The position numbers and the translations under genes were made by a program. A DNA stretch of 64,000 nucleotides from Streptomyces sp. MUM 2J (GTDB lineage: Bacteria > Actinomycetota > Actinomycetes > Streptomycetales > Streptomycetaceae): assembly GCF_022414535.1 (NCBI RefSeq), contig NZ_JADWYM010000003.1:186001-250000 (forward strand), in the 5' to 3' direction. This document shows, one piece after another, positions 45,285-54,488 of the stretch; the stretch's first letter is position 1; each line of letters opens with the position of its first letter. The notes under the pieces are model-generated. The model had not been told where the DNA came from. It searched no databases and was given only the letters and a program-made list of their open reading frames with translations.

Positions 45285-45929
45285 ATGGACACCACGCAGC
45301 GGACCGAGCAGCAGCGGTCCGCCGATCGCCGACGGCGCCAACTGCTGGAGGCCGCCGACCGGGTGGTGCTGCGCGACGGACCGCAGGCCTCGATGAACGC
45401 CATCGCAGCGGAGGCCGGCATCACCAAGCCGATCCTCTACCGGCACTTCGGGGACAAGGGCGGCCTGTACGCGGCACTGGCCCAACGGCACACGGACGCA
45501 CTGCTCGACTCGCTGCGGGCGGCACTGGACGCCCCCGCGGACCGCCGGGAGCGCGTCGAGTCCACCCTCGACACCTATCTTGCGGCCATCGAGGCCCGCC
45601 CCCAGGTCTACCGCTTCCTGATGCATCCGGCGGAAGCCGGCCAGAGCGGGGAACAGGGCTTCGACGTCGGTAGACACTCGGCGCCGCTGCTCCGCAGGAT
45701 GGGCGAGGAACTGGCCACCGTCATCGAGGAACGTCTCGATCTCGGCCCGGAGGGCCAGCGGCTCGCCCGGGTGTGGGGGCACGGCATCGTCGGCATGATG
45801 CACGCCGCCGGGGACTGGTGGCTCGGTGAACGACCCTGCTCGCGCGCCGAGTTGGTGCGGAGTCTGGCCGACCTGCTGTGGGGCCGGCTCGCCGCGGCCG
45901 GTGACAGGGTGGGCGGCCCGGGGTTCTGA
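45285..45929 (+). CDS. TetR-family regulator
   Basis: A 214-residue regulator, the usual length. The DNA-binding helix-turn-helix is at about 15-62 (RRRQLLEAADRVVLRDG, then MNAIAAEAGITKPILYRHFGDKGG). The rest is the alpha-helical ligand and dimer domain, with a Trp-rich segment (GIVGMMHAAGDWWLG) and no cofactor motif. It diverges from the acyl-CoA dehydrogenase, with two palindromic sites between them, so acyl-CoA or a fatty acid is its probable ligand. Confidence 0.92.
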   Translation: MDTTQRTEQQRSADRRRRQLLEAADRVVLRDGPQASMNAIAAEAGITKPILYRHFGDKGGLYAALAQRHTDALLDSLRAALDAPADRRERVESTLDTYLAAIEARPQVYRFLMHPAEAGQSGEQGFDVGRHSAPLLRRMGEELATVIEERLDLGPEGQRLARVWGHGIVGMMHAAGDWWLGERPCSRAELVRSLADLLWGRLAAAGDRVGGPGF

Positions 45930-45933
45930 CCGG

Positions 45934-45955
45934 GCCCCGCTCCCGCACGCGGGGC
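45934..45955. terminator. Hairpin between convergent genes
   Basis: GCCCCGC and GCGGGGC with an 8-base loop, between the TetR (+) and peptide deformylase (-) genes. Confidence 0.55.
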
Positions 45956-45961
45956 GGCAGG

Positions 45962-46516
45962 TCAGCCCGGCGTGCCCGCCCGGTGCCAGGAGGCCCGGCC
46001 GATCCGCCGGATCAGCCTGCGGCGGCGCAGCCCGGCGAGCCGGTCCGCGTAGACCCTGCCCTCCAGGTGGTCGGTCTCGTGCTGCAGGCACCTGGCGAAG
46101 AAACCCGTCCCGTGCACGGTGACCGGCTCCCCGGCCACCGTGCGCCCCTCGACCACGGCGTGGTCGTAACGCTCCGTCCCCGCCTCCAGCCCCGGCAGCG
46201 ACAGACAGCCCTCGGGTCCCCTCACCGCCACGCCGTCGGCCTCGACCAGCCGCGGATTCACCACATGGCCGAGATGCCGGACATCGTCGTCGTCCGGGCA
46301 GTCGTACACGAACACCCGCAGGGGTTCGCCGACCTGGTTCGCCGCCAGTCCCACGCCACGCGCCGCGTACATCGTGGCGAACAAGTCCTCGACCAGCGCC
46401 GCCAGTTCCGGGCCGAAGGCGGTGACCTCGTCGCAGGGCTGGTGCAGAATCGGGTCGCCGAGCAGGGTGAGGGGCCGGACGCGCCCGTGGGCGCCCGGGA
46501 TCGAGCCGTGTCGCAT
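45962..46516 (-). CDS. def: Peptide deformylase
   Basis: A 184-residue metalloenzyme that removes the N-terminal formyl group from new proteins. All three motifs are present: GVGLAANQ (54-61), EGCLSL with Cys104, and QHETDHLEG with His146, Glu147 and His150. The C terminus is an unusual basic stretch (LRRRRLIRRIGRASWHR) beyond the core fold. Streptomyces carry several deformylases; this is one with a short N terminus. No ribosome binding site is obvious before the ATG at 46516, so the start or the leader needs checking. It diverges from murT. Confidence 0.93.
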   Translation of the reverse strand: MRHGSIPGAHGRVRPLTLLGDPILHQPCDEVTAFGPELAALVEDLFATMYAARGVGLAANQVGEPLRVFVYDCPDDDDVRHLGHVVNPRLVEADGVAVRGPEGCLSLPGLEAGTERYDHAVVEGRTVAGEPVTVHGTGFFARCLQHETDHLEGRVYADRLAGLRRRRLIRRIGRASWHRAGTPG

Positions 46517-46663
46517 GGCGGCAAGGGTACGGTGCCTTGGGTCCACGCCCGCCGCACGTGGACCGAGGTTCAGGAGTGCGAAGGGATCTCGATAGGCTGA
46601 GGTCCACACCACGTGGCCGTCAGGCTTCAGGCGCGGCGCGTACGCAAGGAGGATCGAGAACTG

Positions 46664-47902
46664 ATGGCAGGCAACTCGGACCCGCTCACGCCGCGGGCCA
46701 AGCTGGCCGTGACCGCGGGCAAGGCGGTCGCTGCGGCATCGCGCGCCGCGGGACGCGGCAGCGGTTCGGTGATCGGGGGCCGGGTGGCGCTCAGGCTCGA
46801 TCCCGACCTGCTCGCCAAACTCGCCCAGCACCTGGACGTCGTCCTGGTGTCGGCGACCAACGGCAAGACCACCACCACGCGGCTGATCGCCGAGGCGCTG
46901 CGCGCCGCGGGCCAGGTCGTCTCCAACGCCCTCGGCGCCAACATGCCCGCCGGCATCACCTCGGCGCTCGCGGGCGGCACCGAGGCGAAGTTCGCGGTCA
47001 TCGAGGTCGACGAGAAGTACCTCGCCGGGGTCGCCCGGGACACCGAGCCCAAGTGCATCGCCCTGCTCAACCTCTCCCGCGACCAGCTGGACCGTGCCGC
47101 CGAGACCCGTATGCTCGCGGAGAACTGGCGTGAGGGGCTCTCGGGCTCCAAGGCAGTGATCGTCGCCAACTGCGACGACCCGCTGGTGGTCTGGGCCGCG
47201 TCCTCCTCCCCCAATGTGATCTGGGTCGCCGCGGGGCAGATGTGGAAGGACGACGCCTGGTCCTGCCCGTCGTGCGGCGGCGTGATGCAGCGGCCCGGCG
47301 AGGACTGGTTCTGCGGCGACTGCGGTTTCCGCCGGCCGGCCCCGAGCTGGGTGCTCAACGGCGACCACGTCCTCGACCCGCACGGCTCCGCCTGGCCGAT
47401 CCACCTGCAGCTGCCCGGCCGCGCCAACAAGGCCAACGCCGCCAGCTCCGCGGCCGTCGCCGCCGTCTTCGGGGTGCCTCCGCAGGTCGCGCTGGAGCGC
47501 ATGTACCAGGTGCAGGCCGTCGCCGGCCGCTACGACGTGGTGCAGTTCCACAACCGCGACCTCAGGCTGCTGCTCGCGAAGAACCCCGCCGGCTGGCTGG
47601 AGACGTTCTCGCTGATCGATCCGCCGCCCGCCCCGGTCGTGCTGTCGGTCAACGCGCGCGGCGCCGACGGCACCGACACCTCCTGGCTGTGGGACGTCGA
47701 CTACACCCGCCTGACCGGCCACCCGATCTTCGTCATCGGTGACCGAAAGCTCGACCTCGCTGTCCGCCTGGAAGTCGCCAACCAGCACTTCCAGGTCTGC
47801 GACAACCTCGACCAGGCCGTGGAGATGTGCCCGCCGGGACGCGTCGAGGTGATCGCCAACTACACCGCCTTCCAGGACCTGCGCCGCCGGGTCGGCAACT
47901 GA
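46664..47902 (+). CDS. murT: Lipid II isoglutaminyl synthase, MurT subunit
   Basis: A 412-residue Mur-ligase-like enzyme. The ATP loop is SATNGKTTTT at 63-72. A zinc ribbon inserted in the middle domain has Cys201, Cys204, Cys217 and Cys220 (CPSCGG and CGDCGF), a known mark of MurT. The C-terminal DUF1727 part follows. With GatD it amidates the D-glutamate of the lipid II stem peptide, which cross-linking enzymes require. AAGGAGG precedes the ATG at 46664. gatD begins 17 bases downstream. Confidence 0.95.
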   Translation: MAGNSDPLTPRAKLAVTAGKAVAAASRAAGRGSGSVIGGRVALRLDPDLLAKLAQHLDVVLVSATNGKTTTTRLIAEALRAAGQVVSNALGANMPAGITSALAGGTEAKFAVIEVDEKYLAGVARDTEPKCIALLNLSRDQLDRAAETRMLAENWREGLSGSKAVIVANCDDPLVVWAASSSPNVIWVAAGQMWKDDAWSCPSCGGVMQRPGEDWFCGDCGFRRPAPSWVLNGDHVLDPHGSAWPIHLQLPGRANKANAASSAAVAAVFGVPPQVALERMYQVQAVAGRYDVVQFHNRDLRLLLAKNPAGWLETFSLIDPPPAPVVLSVNARGADGTDTSWLWDVDYTRLTGHPIFVIGDRKLDLAVRLEVANQHFQVCDNLDQAVEMCPPGRVEVIANYTAFQDLRRRVGN

Positions 47903-47919
47903 GACACCAGGGGACTTTC

Positions 47920-48648
47920 GTGAGCGACAACAGCCTGCGGGTCGTGTGGGTCTACCCCGACCTGCTCAGCACCTACGGTGACCAGGGCAACGTCCTCGTC
48001 GTGGAGCGCCGGGCGCGCCAGCGCGGCCTGGACGTGGCCCGGCTCGACGTGCGCAGCGACCAGCCGATCCCGACCTCCGGCGACATCTACCTCGTCGGGG
48101 GTGGCGAGGACCGTCCGCAGCGCCTCGCGGCGGAGCGGCTGCGCCGCGACGGCGGTCTGCAGCGGGCGGTGGACAACGGCGCCATCGTGTTCTCCGTCTG
48201 CGCCGGCTACCAGATCCTCGGCCACGAGTTCATCAACGACCTCGGCCAGCGCGAGCCCGGCCTCGGCCTGCTCGACGTGGTCTCCGTGCGCGGCGAGGGC
48301 GACCGGTGCGTCGGCGACGTCCTCGGGGACATCGACCCGCAGCTCGGCCTGCCGCAGCTGACGGGCTTCGAGAACCACCAGGGCGTCACCCACCTCGGCC
48401 CGACCGCGCGCGCCTTCGCCCAGGTGCGCCTGGGCAACGGCAACGGCACCGGCGACGGCACCGAAGGCGCGTACAACGGCACCGTCTTCGGCACGTACAT
48501 GCACGGGCCGGTTCTCGCCCGCAACCCGCTCGTCGCGGACCTTCTGCTGAAGCTGGCCCTCGACGTGAACGCGCTGCCTCCGACCGACGACCGCTGGTAC
48601 GAGGCGCTGCGCAGCGAGCGCATCGCGTCCGCGCAGCAGCCCGCCTGA
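47920..48648 (+). CDS. gatD: Lipid II isoglutaminyl synthase, GatD subunit
   Basis: A 242-residue CobB/CobQ-like glutamine amidotransferase. It frees ammonia from glutamine and passes it to MurT. The nucleophile is Cys94 in FSVCAGYQILG, and the partner His195 lies in GTYMHGPVLA. YLVGGGEDRPQ and GFENHQGVTHLG are family markers. The GTG at 47920 has AGGGGA upstream. It has the normal pairing with murT, and a hairpin closes the operon. Confidence 0.95.
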   Translation: MSDNSLRVVWVYPDLLSTYGDQGNVLVVERRARQRGLDVARLDVRSDQPIPTSGDIYLVGGGEDRPQRLAAERLRRDGGLQRAVDNGAIVFSVCAGYQILGHEFINDLGQREPGLGLLDVVSVRGEGDRCVGDVLGDIDPQLGLPQLTGFENHQGVTHLGPTARAFAQVRLGNGNGTGDGTEGAYNGTVFGTYMHGPVLARNPLVADLLLKLALDVNALPPTDDRWYEALRSERIASAQQPA

Positions 48649-48953
48649 CGCGGACCGGTGCGGTGGCCGGAGGGCCGGCCGGCCCACGAGACGGCCGGTG
48701 GGCCGCCCCGGTCACCGCGGCGCCCGTCCGGGTCCCCTCCTCCCCCACAGCCGCATCCGCCCCGCCGCCCCGCACGCGGTCGGGCCAAAGGATCCGCGCG
48801 GCCCGTCTGATGATGCATCCGCACAGGTGAGCGGCCTGGTCCAGCAGGCGGACGCATGGTTCGGCACCCCCACCCGTTGCCGCTAGGGTGGCGGGGATCG
48901 AGCCGGACAGCGCGGTCCGGTCCCGGCCCCCTGTGGAGAAGGTTTTTCGGGCT
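48649..48953. other. Gap between gatD and pfkA
   Basis: 305 bases containing a terminator for murT-gatD near 48690 and, close to pfkA, a possible -10 element TAGGGT (48892-48897) without a convincing -35. No open frame is supported. Confidence 0.45.
48680..48705 (+). terminator. Terminator of murT-gatD
   Basis: CGGCCCAC and GTGGGCCG arms with a 10-base loop, about 30 bases past the gatD stop codon. Confidence 0.55.
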
Positions 48954-49979
48954 ATGCGCATTGGTGTCCTCACGTCCGGCGGCGACTGCCCCGGCCTGAA
49001 CGCCGTCATCCGGTCCGTCGTGCACCGCGCCGTCGTCGACCACGGCGACGAGGTCATCGGCTTCCGTGACGGCTGGAAAGGCCTCCTGGAATGCGACTAC
49101 CTCAAGCTCGACCTGGACGCGGTGGGTGGCATCCTCGCCCGCGGCGGCACCATCCTCGGATCCTCCCGGGTCCGCCCGGAGCACCTGCGGGACGGCGTGG
49201 AACGGGCGCGGGGCCACGTCGCGGAACTCGGGCTGGACGCGATCATCCCGATCGGCGGTGAGGGCACGCTGAAGGCGGCCCGGCTGCTCTCCGACAACGG
49301 CCTGCCGATCGTCGGCGTGCCGAAGACCATCGACAACGACATCGCCGTCACCGACGTCACCTTCGGCTTCGACACGGCCGTGGGCGTCGCCACCGAGGCC
49401 CTGGACCGGCTGAAGACCACCGCCGAATCCCACCAGCGCGTGCTGATCGTGGAGGTCATGGGACGCCACACCGGCTGGATAGCGCTGCATTCGGGCACGG
49501 CGGCCGGCGCCCACGCCGTCGTCGTACCGGAACGGCCCTTCGACATCGACGAGTTGACCCGCAAGGTGGGCGAGCGGTTCGAGGCGGGCAAGCGGTTCGC
49601 CATCGTCGTCGCGGCGGAGGGGGCCAAGCCGAAGCCCGGCACCATGGCCTTCGACGAGGGCGGCAAGGACATCTACGGACACGAGCGGTTCGCGGGGGTC
49701 GCCCGCCAGCTCGCCGTGGAGCTGGAGCAGCGGCTCGGCAAAGAGGCGCGACCGGTCATCCTCGGGCACGTGCAGCGGGGCGGGACGCCCACGGCGTACG
49801 ACCGGGTGCTCGCGACGCGGTTCGGCTGGCACGCCGTGGAGGCCGCGCACCGCGGGGAGTTCGGGATGATGACGGCGCTGCGCGGCACGGACATCGCGAT
49901 GGTGTCCCTGGCCCAGGCCGTGGAGACGCTGAAGACCGTTCCCACGGAGCGGTACGCGGAAGCGGAGTGCGTGCTGTAG
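48954..49979 (+). CDS. pfkA: 6-phosphofructokinase
   Basis: A 341-residue kinase of glycolysis. The start has GVLTSGGDCPGLNAVIRSVV, followed by IPIGGEGTLKAA (phosphate site), GVPKTIDNDIAVTD with the catalytic Asp, VEVMGRHTGWIAL, and LGHVQRGGTPTAYDRVLATRFG. Length and motifs match the ATP-dependent actinobacterial clade. Family members sometimes use pyrophosphate; the GGEGT motif here favours ATP, but this is inference. GGAGAAGG lies upstream of the ATG with a 12-base spacing. Two hairpins follow it. Confidence 0.95.
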   Translation: MRIGVLTSGGDCPGLNAVIRSVVHRAVVDHGDEVIGFRDGWKGLLECDYLKLDLDAVGGILARGGTILGSSRVRPEHLRDGVERARGHVAELGLDAIIPIGGEGTLKAARLLSDNGLPIVGVPKTIDNDIAVTDVTFGFDTAVGVATEALDRLKTTAESHQRVLIVEVMGRHTGWIALHSGTAAGAHAVVVPERPFDIDELTRKVGERFEAGKRFAIVVAAEGAKPKPGTMAFDEGGKDIYGHERFAGVARQLAVELEQRLGKEARPVILGHVQRGGTPTAYDRVLATRFGWHAVEAAHRGEFGMMTALRGTDIAMVSLAQAVETLKTVPTERYAEAECVL

Positions 49980-49997
49980 CCGCCCCTCACCCAGGAC

Positions 49998-50020
49998 GCC
50001 CGCCCGGTCGCCGGGTGGGC
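49998..50020 (+). terminator. Hairpin after pfkA
   Basis: GCCCGCCCGG/CCGGGTGGGC with one G-T pair and a three-base loop, 19 bases past the pfkA stop. Confidence 0.6.
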
Positions 50021-50063
50021 GCGTGTCCGGCCGCGTCCGCCCCGCGCCCCGGGCCGATCGCAC

Positions 50064-50095
50064 CCGCCCCCGGTCACGAGCGTGACCGGGGGCGG
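50064..50095 (+). terminator. Strong 15-bp hairpin before ctaG
   Basis: Perfect arms CCGCCCCCGGTCACG and CGTGACCGGGGGCGG with a two-base loop. It is the strongest stem I found in the window and should stop anything still reading from pfkA; a role in the leader of ctaG is also possible. Confidence 0.7.
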
Positions 50096-50150
50096 TTCTA
50101 GTCTTGGTCCGGACACACAGCACAACCCCCCACGAATCAGGAGCCGGCGG

Positions 50151-51101
50151 ATGGACCACAGCGGGCACGGCATGACCATGGATCTGCCTCCGTTCACGCT
50201 CGGGCGGGCTCTGGGCTTCTCGGCGGACCCGTTCTTCCTGGTGGCCTGCCTCCTCGGACTGGCCCTCTACGGCTGGGGCGTCGTGCGGCTGAGGCGGCGC
50301 GGGGACAGCTGGCCCGTGGGGCGGACCGTGTCCTACGTCATCGGTGTGCTCACCGTCTGGCTGACGATGTGCACCAGGCTGAACGACTACGGGATGGTCA
50401 TGTTCAGCGTGCACATGGTGCAGCACATGGTGATCAGCATGCTCTCCCCCATCCTGGTCCTGCTCGGCGCCCCGGTGACGCTGGCGCTGCGTGCCCTGCC
50501 GGTGGCCGGGCGTGGACGGAGGGGGCCGCGCGAGCTGCTGCTGGCGCTGCTGCACAGCCGCTACATGCGCGTCATCACACACCCGCTGTTCACGATCCCG
50601 ATGTTCATCGCCAGCCTGTACGGGCTGTACTTCACCCCGCTGTTCGACCTGCTGATGGGCTCGCGCGCCGGGCACATCGCGATGATGGTGCACTTCCTCG
50701 CCGTCGGCGTGGTGTTCTTCTGGCCGATCATCGGCGTCGACCCCGGTCCGCACCGGCCGGGCCACCTCATGCGGATGCTGGAGCTGTTCGCGGGCATGCC
50801 GTTCCACGCGTTCTTCGGGATCGCGCTGATGATGGCGTCGACGGTGATGGTCGAGACCTTCGACAACCCCTCCGCCTCGCTCGGCATCGACGCGCTCGCC
50901 GACCAGAACGCGGCCGGCGGCATCGCCTGGGCGTTCAGCGAGGTGCCCTCGGTGCTGGTGCTGCTCGCCCTGCTGTTCCAGTGGTACCGCTCCGAACAGC
51001 GGCAGGCCCGGCGTTCGGATCGGGCCGCCGACCGCGACGGCGACAAGGAACTCCAGGCGTACAATGCCTATTTGGCCTCATTGAACGCGCGCGGGCAGTG
51101 A
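50151..51101 (+). CDS. Cytochrome c oxidase assembly protein (CtaG family)
   Basis: A 316-residue membrane protein with about six to seven helices. A His/Met-rich N terminus (MDHSGHGMTMDLPPFT) may bind copper. The caa3-type CtaG marks are VHMVQHMVISMLSPILVLLGAP and MVHFLAVGVVFFWPIIGVDP, with His residues in the membrane. Members help insert copper into cytochrome oxidase. The ATG at 50151 follows CAGGAG. The next gene starts 58 bases downstream on the same strand, but with its own ribosome binding site and no obvious link. Confidence 0.9.
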   Translation: MDHSGHGMTMDLPPFTLGRALGFSADPFFLVACLLGLALYGWGVVRLRRRGDSWPVGRTVSYVIGVLTVWLTMCTRLNDYGMVMFSVHMVQHMVISMLSPILVLLGAPVTLALRALPVAGRGRRGPRELLLALLHSRYMRVITHPLFTIPMFIASLYGLYFTPLFDLLMGSRAGHIAMMVHFLAVGVVFFWPIIGVDPGPHRPGHLMRMLELFAGMPFHAFFGIALMMASTVMVETFDNPSASLGIDALADQNAAGGIAWAFSEVPSVLVLLALLFQWYRSEQRQARRSDRAADRDGDKELQAYNAYLASLNARGQ

Positions 51102-51159
51102 AAGGCTTTTCCATTCAGTAGCATGACGCGCAATGCGGTAACCGCCGGGGGGAGCGGTC

Positions 51160-52593
51160 ATGACATTGCGTGCGATCCGGACCTTGATATTGGTCTGCAT
51201 TCTGGCGCTGAGCGGGTGCGACCGGGCCAGTCGCGTGTCCGTGGTGAGAGCCGTGGCCTCCGGGGTGCCCTCGCTCGCGCCTTTCTTCGACGAGAACGAC
51301 GGGCTGGGCCGGGACGCCGGCGTGCGGGCGCGCCCCGCCCCCGGCGGCACCCTGCAGCAGGGTGACACACCAGGTCTCTACGGCGGCAGCAGGCAGCCCA
51401 CCGTCTGTGACGTCGACAGGCTCGAACGGTTCCTCACCGACCCCGCCCAGCGCCGCAAGGCGCAGGTGTGGGCAGCGGTCCTGGGAATTCGAACGGACGA
51501 GATCTCGGAATATCTGGACCGGCTCACTCCCGTCCTCCTCCGCCACGACACTCTCGTGCGGAATCACGACTACAAGCAGGAAAGGGCCGTCCCCTTCGAC
51601 TCCCTGCTGCAGGCCGGAATCGCCGTGCTCGTCGACCGGCAGGGACTTCCGGCCGTGAAGTGTTCGTGCGGAAATCCGCTGCGCCCCTTCAACGGTGACA
51701 CCGGACGGATATCCGTCCGTTTCACGGACGGCAACAGGAAATGGCGGGACTACGATCCCTCCTCGGTGGTCGCCGTGCGGCCGGCACCCCGGCGGCTCGA
51801 GCGACTGGCCCTCGTCGACGTCGACGATCCGGACCGCGGCATCGAACGGCCGGTGGGGTCGACGGGCGGGGACGACGCGGCGTTCGACACGCAGCAGCCT
51901 CATGCCGTGCCGGACGTGACCGGGGCCACGTTCAGCCAGGCCGGCCGGAGCCTGACCCGGGCGGGGCTGGCCGTCGCCTGGACCGGCCGTGAACCGCCGC
52001 CCGACTCCGCGCGGGTCACGGGGTCCCGTCCCCCGGCGGGGACCGCCCTGCGGTTCGGGGAGTACGTCACCCTGAACGTGGCACGGCCGGACGACACCGC
52101 CGTCTCCCCTCCCCCGGCCGGTCCGCGGCCCTCCGAACCGGACACGGGCAGCCCCGGACCACCGGACCCGGACACGGGCGGTCCGGGCTCACCAGGACCG
52201 GGGAGCGGGCCGCCGTCGGAGGGGTCGCCGGGTCCTGCCCCGTCGTCGGACTCCCCGTCCCCGTCACCCGCTCCGCCCACGGCCCCGTCCAGGTCGTCCG
52301 CTCCCTCCCCCGGCCCGCCGCCGACCTTCACGGCGCCGCTGCCGACCTTCACGGCGCGGCCGCCGACCGGCGAGCCGCCGGCTCCGGGTCCGTCCTCCCC
52401 CGACCGGCCGCCGGAGCGGACGGTCACCGACGACCCGCCGCGCGGGACGGGCTCCGCCCCGCCGCGCGGCGGCAGCGGTCCGGGGCGCACCGGATCGACG
52501 CCGGGGTCCGGCTCCGGCCCCGCGAAGCCGTCTCCGGACGCCACCGGCGCCGCGAGGGCGGCCGTATCCGCGGGTCCCGCCCCTCGGCCGTAG
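51160..52593 (+). CDS. Lipoprotein with DUF6777-like region, one PASTA repeat and a Pro-rich tail
   Basis: A 477-residue exported lipoprotein. Residues 1-20 form a signal ending in the lipobox LSGC. Residues 30-210 are a conserved globular region I associate with DUF6777, with Cys168 and Cys170. Residues 249-308 form a PASTA-like repeat (VPDVTGATFSQAG then a PPAGTALRFGEYVTLNVA end). From 315 on the chain is Pro, Ser, Gly and Thr and must span the cell wall. PASTA domains usually sit on Ser/Thr kinases or penicillin-binding proteins and sense muropeptides. The kinase gene starts 28 bases downstream but has no PASTA of its own. Confidence 0.85.
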   Translation: MTLRAIRTLILVCILALSGCDRASRVSVVRAVASGVPSLAPFFDENDGLGRDAGVRARPAPGGTLQQGDTPGLYGGSRQPTVCDVDRLERFLTDPAQRRKAQVWAAVLGIRTDEISEYLDRLTPVLLRHDTLVRNHDYKQERAVPFDSLLQAGIAVLVDRQGLPAVKCSCGNPLRPFNGDTGRISVRFTDGNRKWRDYDPSSVVAVRPAPRRLERLALVDVDDPDRGIERPVGSTGGDDAAFDTQQPHAVPDVTGATFSQAGRSLTRAGLAVAWTGREPPPDSARVTGSRPPAGTALRFGEYVTLNVARPDDTAVSPPPAGPRPSEPDTGSPGPPDPDTGGPGSPGPGSGPPSEGSPGPAPSSDSPSPSPAPPTAPSRSSAPSPGPPPTFTAPLPTFTARPPTGEPPAPGPSSPDRPPERTVTDDPPRGTGSAPPRGGSGPGRTGSTPGSGSGPAKPSPDATGAARAAVSAGPAPRP

Positions 52594-52621
52594 GGCCGCC
52601 GCAGACACCGGAGGTCACCGG

Positions 52622-54475
52622 ATGCCCTCAGGATCACCGCCATCGGGAGTGGGCCGGCTCGTCGCCGGCCGGTACCTGCTGCTGGACCGGCTCGGCAGTG
52701 GCGGGATGGGTCATGTCTGGCTCGCCCACGACCGGAGACTGGCCTGCGACGTCGCGCTGAAGGAGATCGCCTTCCGGGACCCGGACGAGGCGGGGACCGA
52801 GCGGGAGGAGCGCGTCGCGCGGGCCCGCGCGGAGGCCCGGCACGCGGCGGGGTTGCGCGGCCACCCGCACGTGGTGACCGTGCACGACGTCCTGGAGCAC
52901 GAGGGGCTGCCGTGGATCGTCATGGAGTACGTCCCCGGTGCCGTCGACCTGCGTGAGCTGGTCGCCCGGCGCGGGCCGCTCTCCCCGGCCGAGTGCGCGC
53001 GCGTCGGACTGGCCGTGCTGGACGCGCTGGCCGCGGGGCACGAGCGGGGCGTGCTGCACCGGGACGTGAAACCGGCGAACATCCTGCTCGCGCCCGAACG
53101 CACCGGCTCGCCCCACGGCCGGGTCCTCCTCGCCGACTACGGCATCTCCCTGCAACCCGACGCCGGGGAGACCCGCTACACCATGAGCTCGGTACTCGTC
53201 GGCACGGCCGGTTACCTGGCGCCCGAACGGGCCACCGGCGGGCCGCCCACGCCCGCCGCGGACCTGTTCTCACTGGGCTGCACGCTGTACTACGGCGTCG
53301 AGGGCTGCGGGCCGTTCGAGCGCGCGTCGCACCTGGCGGAGATCACGGCGGTCGTCACCCAGGATCCGCGCCCGACGGTGCGGGCCGGTGCGCTGGGCCC
53401 GGTCCTGGCCGCGTTCCTCGCCAAGGACCCGGCGCAGCGGATCGGCGCGGCGGATGCGGAGGCCGCGCTGGCACTGATCGTGGCACCGCGGCCGGATCCG
53501 TACGCCCGGACGGCGACAGAACCCGGCTCGCTGCCGCACTGGAGCGTGCCCCGGCCTCCTCCCCCGCCCGGGCCGGCGCCCGGGCCGCCACCCCCGTCGG
53601 CCTCCGGGCCGCCGTCCGGGCCGCCGCCCCCGCAGGGGTCCGGGCCTCGCCCCGCACGGGTCCGGGTCCGGGTCCGGCGGGCAGTCCTGGCCGGTCTGCT
53701 CGGCTCGGTGCTCGCGCTGGGCGGCGTCCGGTACGCCCTGACACACCAGTCGCCCGGCGGACCGGCCAGGCCGTACGGCGACGTCGTGGGGCTCGCCGGG
53801 CCGCTGCGGGACGGCGACTGCGTGCTGGCCGACTGGAGCGGCCGGGCACGGTTCGCCGGGACGCCCCGGCTGGCACTGGACCCCACCTGCCGGGACAAGG
53901 CGCCCGACGGGCAGGTGATGGCGTTCGTCACCGCCGTGTCGGCCGCGGAGGCGCGCAGGCTGGGGCCGCAGCAGTGCGAGGAACGGACCCGGCAGGTCCG
54001 GGAGAGGCTGGCGGATGTGCGCAGTGTCGCCGTCCTGCCCACCTCCGAGGGCTTCGAGGCCTCCGGGCGGCGGACCGCGTGTCTGCTGCTGGGCGCCCAC
54101 GGGCCGGTCTACGGCCCCCTGGACAGGCACCGCAGGCTGGGCTCCGCGTTCACCGAGGTCGAGACGATGCAGCGGCGGGACTGTCTGGAGACCCGGTCCG
54201 GCCGGGGCGCCCGGCTGGTGTCCTGCGCGGGCGCGCACGACGAGATGGTGCTCGGGTTCACCCGGATGGGCGATGCGGTGACGTTCAGGCGGGCCCGTAC
54301 CGCGTCCGACGCAGCGTGTGCGCGGGACGTGCCGCCGGCCGACTACGGATTCGACCCTTCCGTCTACGGGTCGGGGTCCTGGACCAGCGAGGGCCCGTGG
54401 AAGTCGGGAACGCGTTATGCCGTCTGCACCGTGCGGAGGCGGAACGGGGGCACCATGGAGGGAGACGAGCCATGA
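52622..54475 (+). CDS. Membrane-bound serine/threonine protein kinase with extracellular sensor
   Basis: A 617-residue Hanks-type kinase. The kinase domain (about 15-285) has the Gly loop GSGGMG at 25-30, Lys47 in VALKE, HRDVKPAN (Asp148), and ADYGIS at 171-176. The third line is DYG instead of the usual DFG, a known but uncommon variant. A Pro-rich linker (305-345) leads to one transmembrane helix (about 354-372) and a 240-residue outer domain with two Cys-containing repeats (GDCVLADW and RDCLETRS), like the actinobacterial septum-formation family. No PASTA repeat. GGAGG precedes the ATG. Confidence 0.92.
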   Translation: MPSGSPPSGVGRLVAGRYLLLDRLGSGGMGHVWLAHDRRLACDVALKEIAFRDPDEAGTEREERVARARAEARHAAGLRGHPHVVTVHDVLEHEGLPWIVMEYVPGAVDLRELVARRGPLSPAECARVGLAVLDALAAGHERGVLHRDVKPANILLAPERTGSPHGRVLLADYGISLQPDAGETRYTMSSVLVGTAGYLAPERATGGPPTPAADLFSLGCTLYYGVEGCGPFERASHLAEITAVVTQDPRPTVRAGALGPVLAAFLAKDPAQRIGAADAEAALALIVAPRPDPYARTATEPGSLPHWSVPRPPPPPGPAPGPPPPSASGPPSGPPPPQGSGPRPARVRVRVRRAVLAGLLGSVLALGGVRYALTHQSPGGPARPYGDVVGLAGPLRDGDCVLADWSGRARFAGTPRLALDPTCRDKAPDGQVMAFVTAVSAAEARRLGPQQCEERTRQVRERLADVRSVAVLPTSEGFEASGRRTACLLLGAHGPVYGPLDRHRRLGSAFTEVETMQRRDCLETRSGRGARLVSCAGAHDEMVLGFTRMGDAVTFRRARTASDAACARDVPPADYGFDPSVYGSGSWTSEGPWKSGTRYAVCTVRRRNGGTMEGDEP

Positions 54476-54488
54476 GGAGGGTGTCGCG

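Noticed and set aside
46561..46600. Promoter-like TTCAGG-N18-TAGGCT in front of murT
   Set aside because: The -35 element fits poorly and the pattern is common by chance; not listed as a feature.
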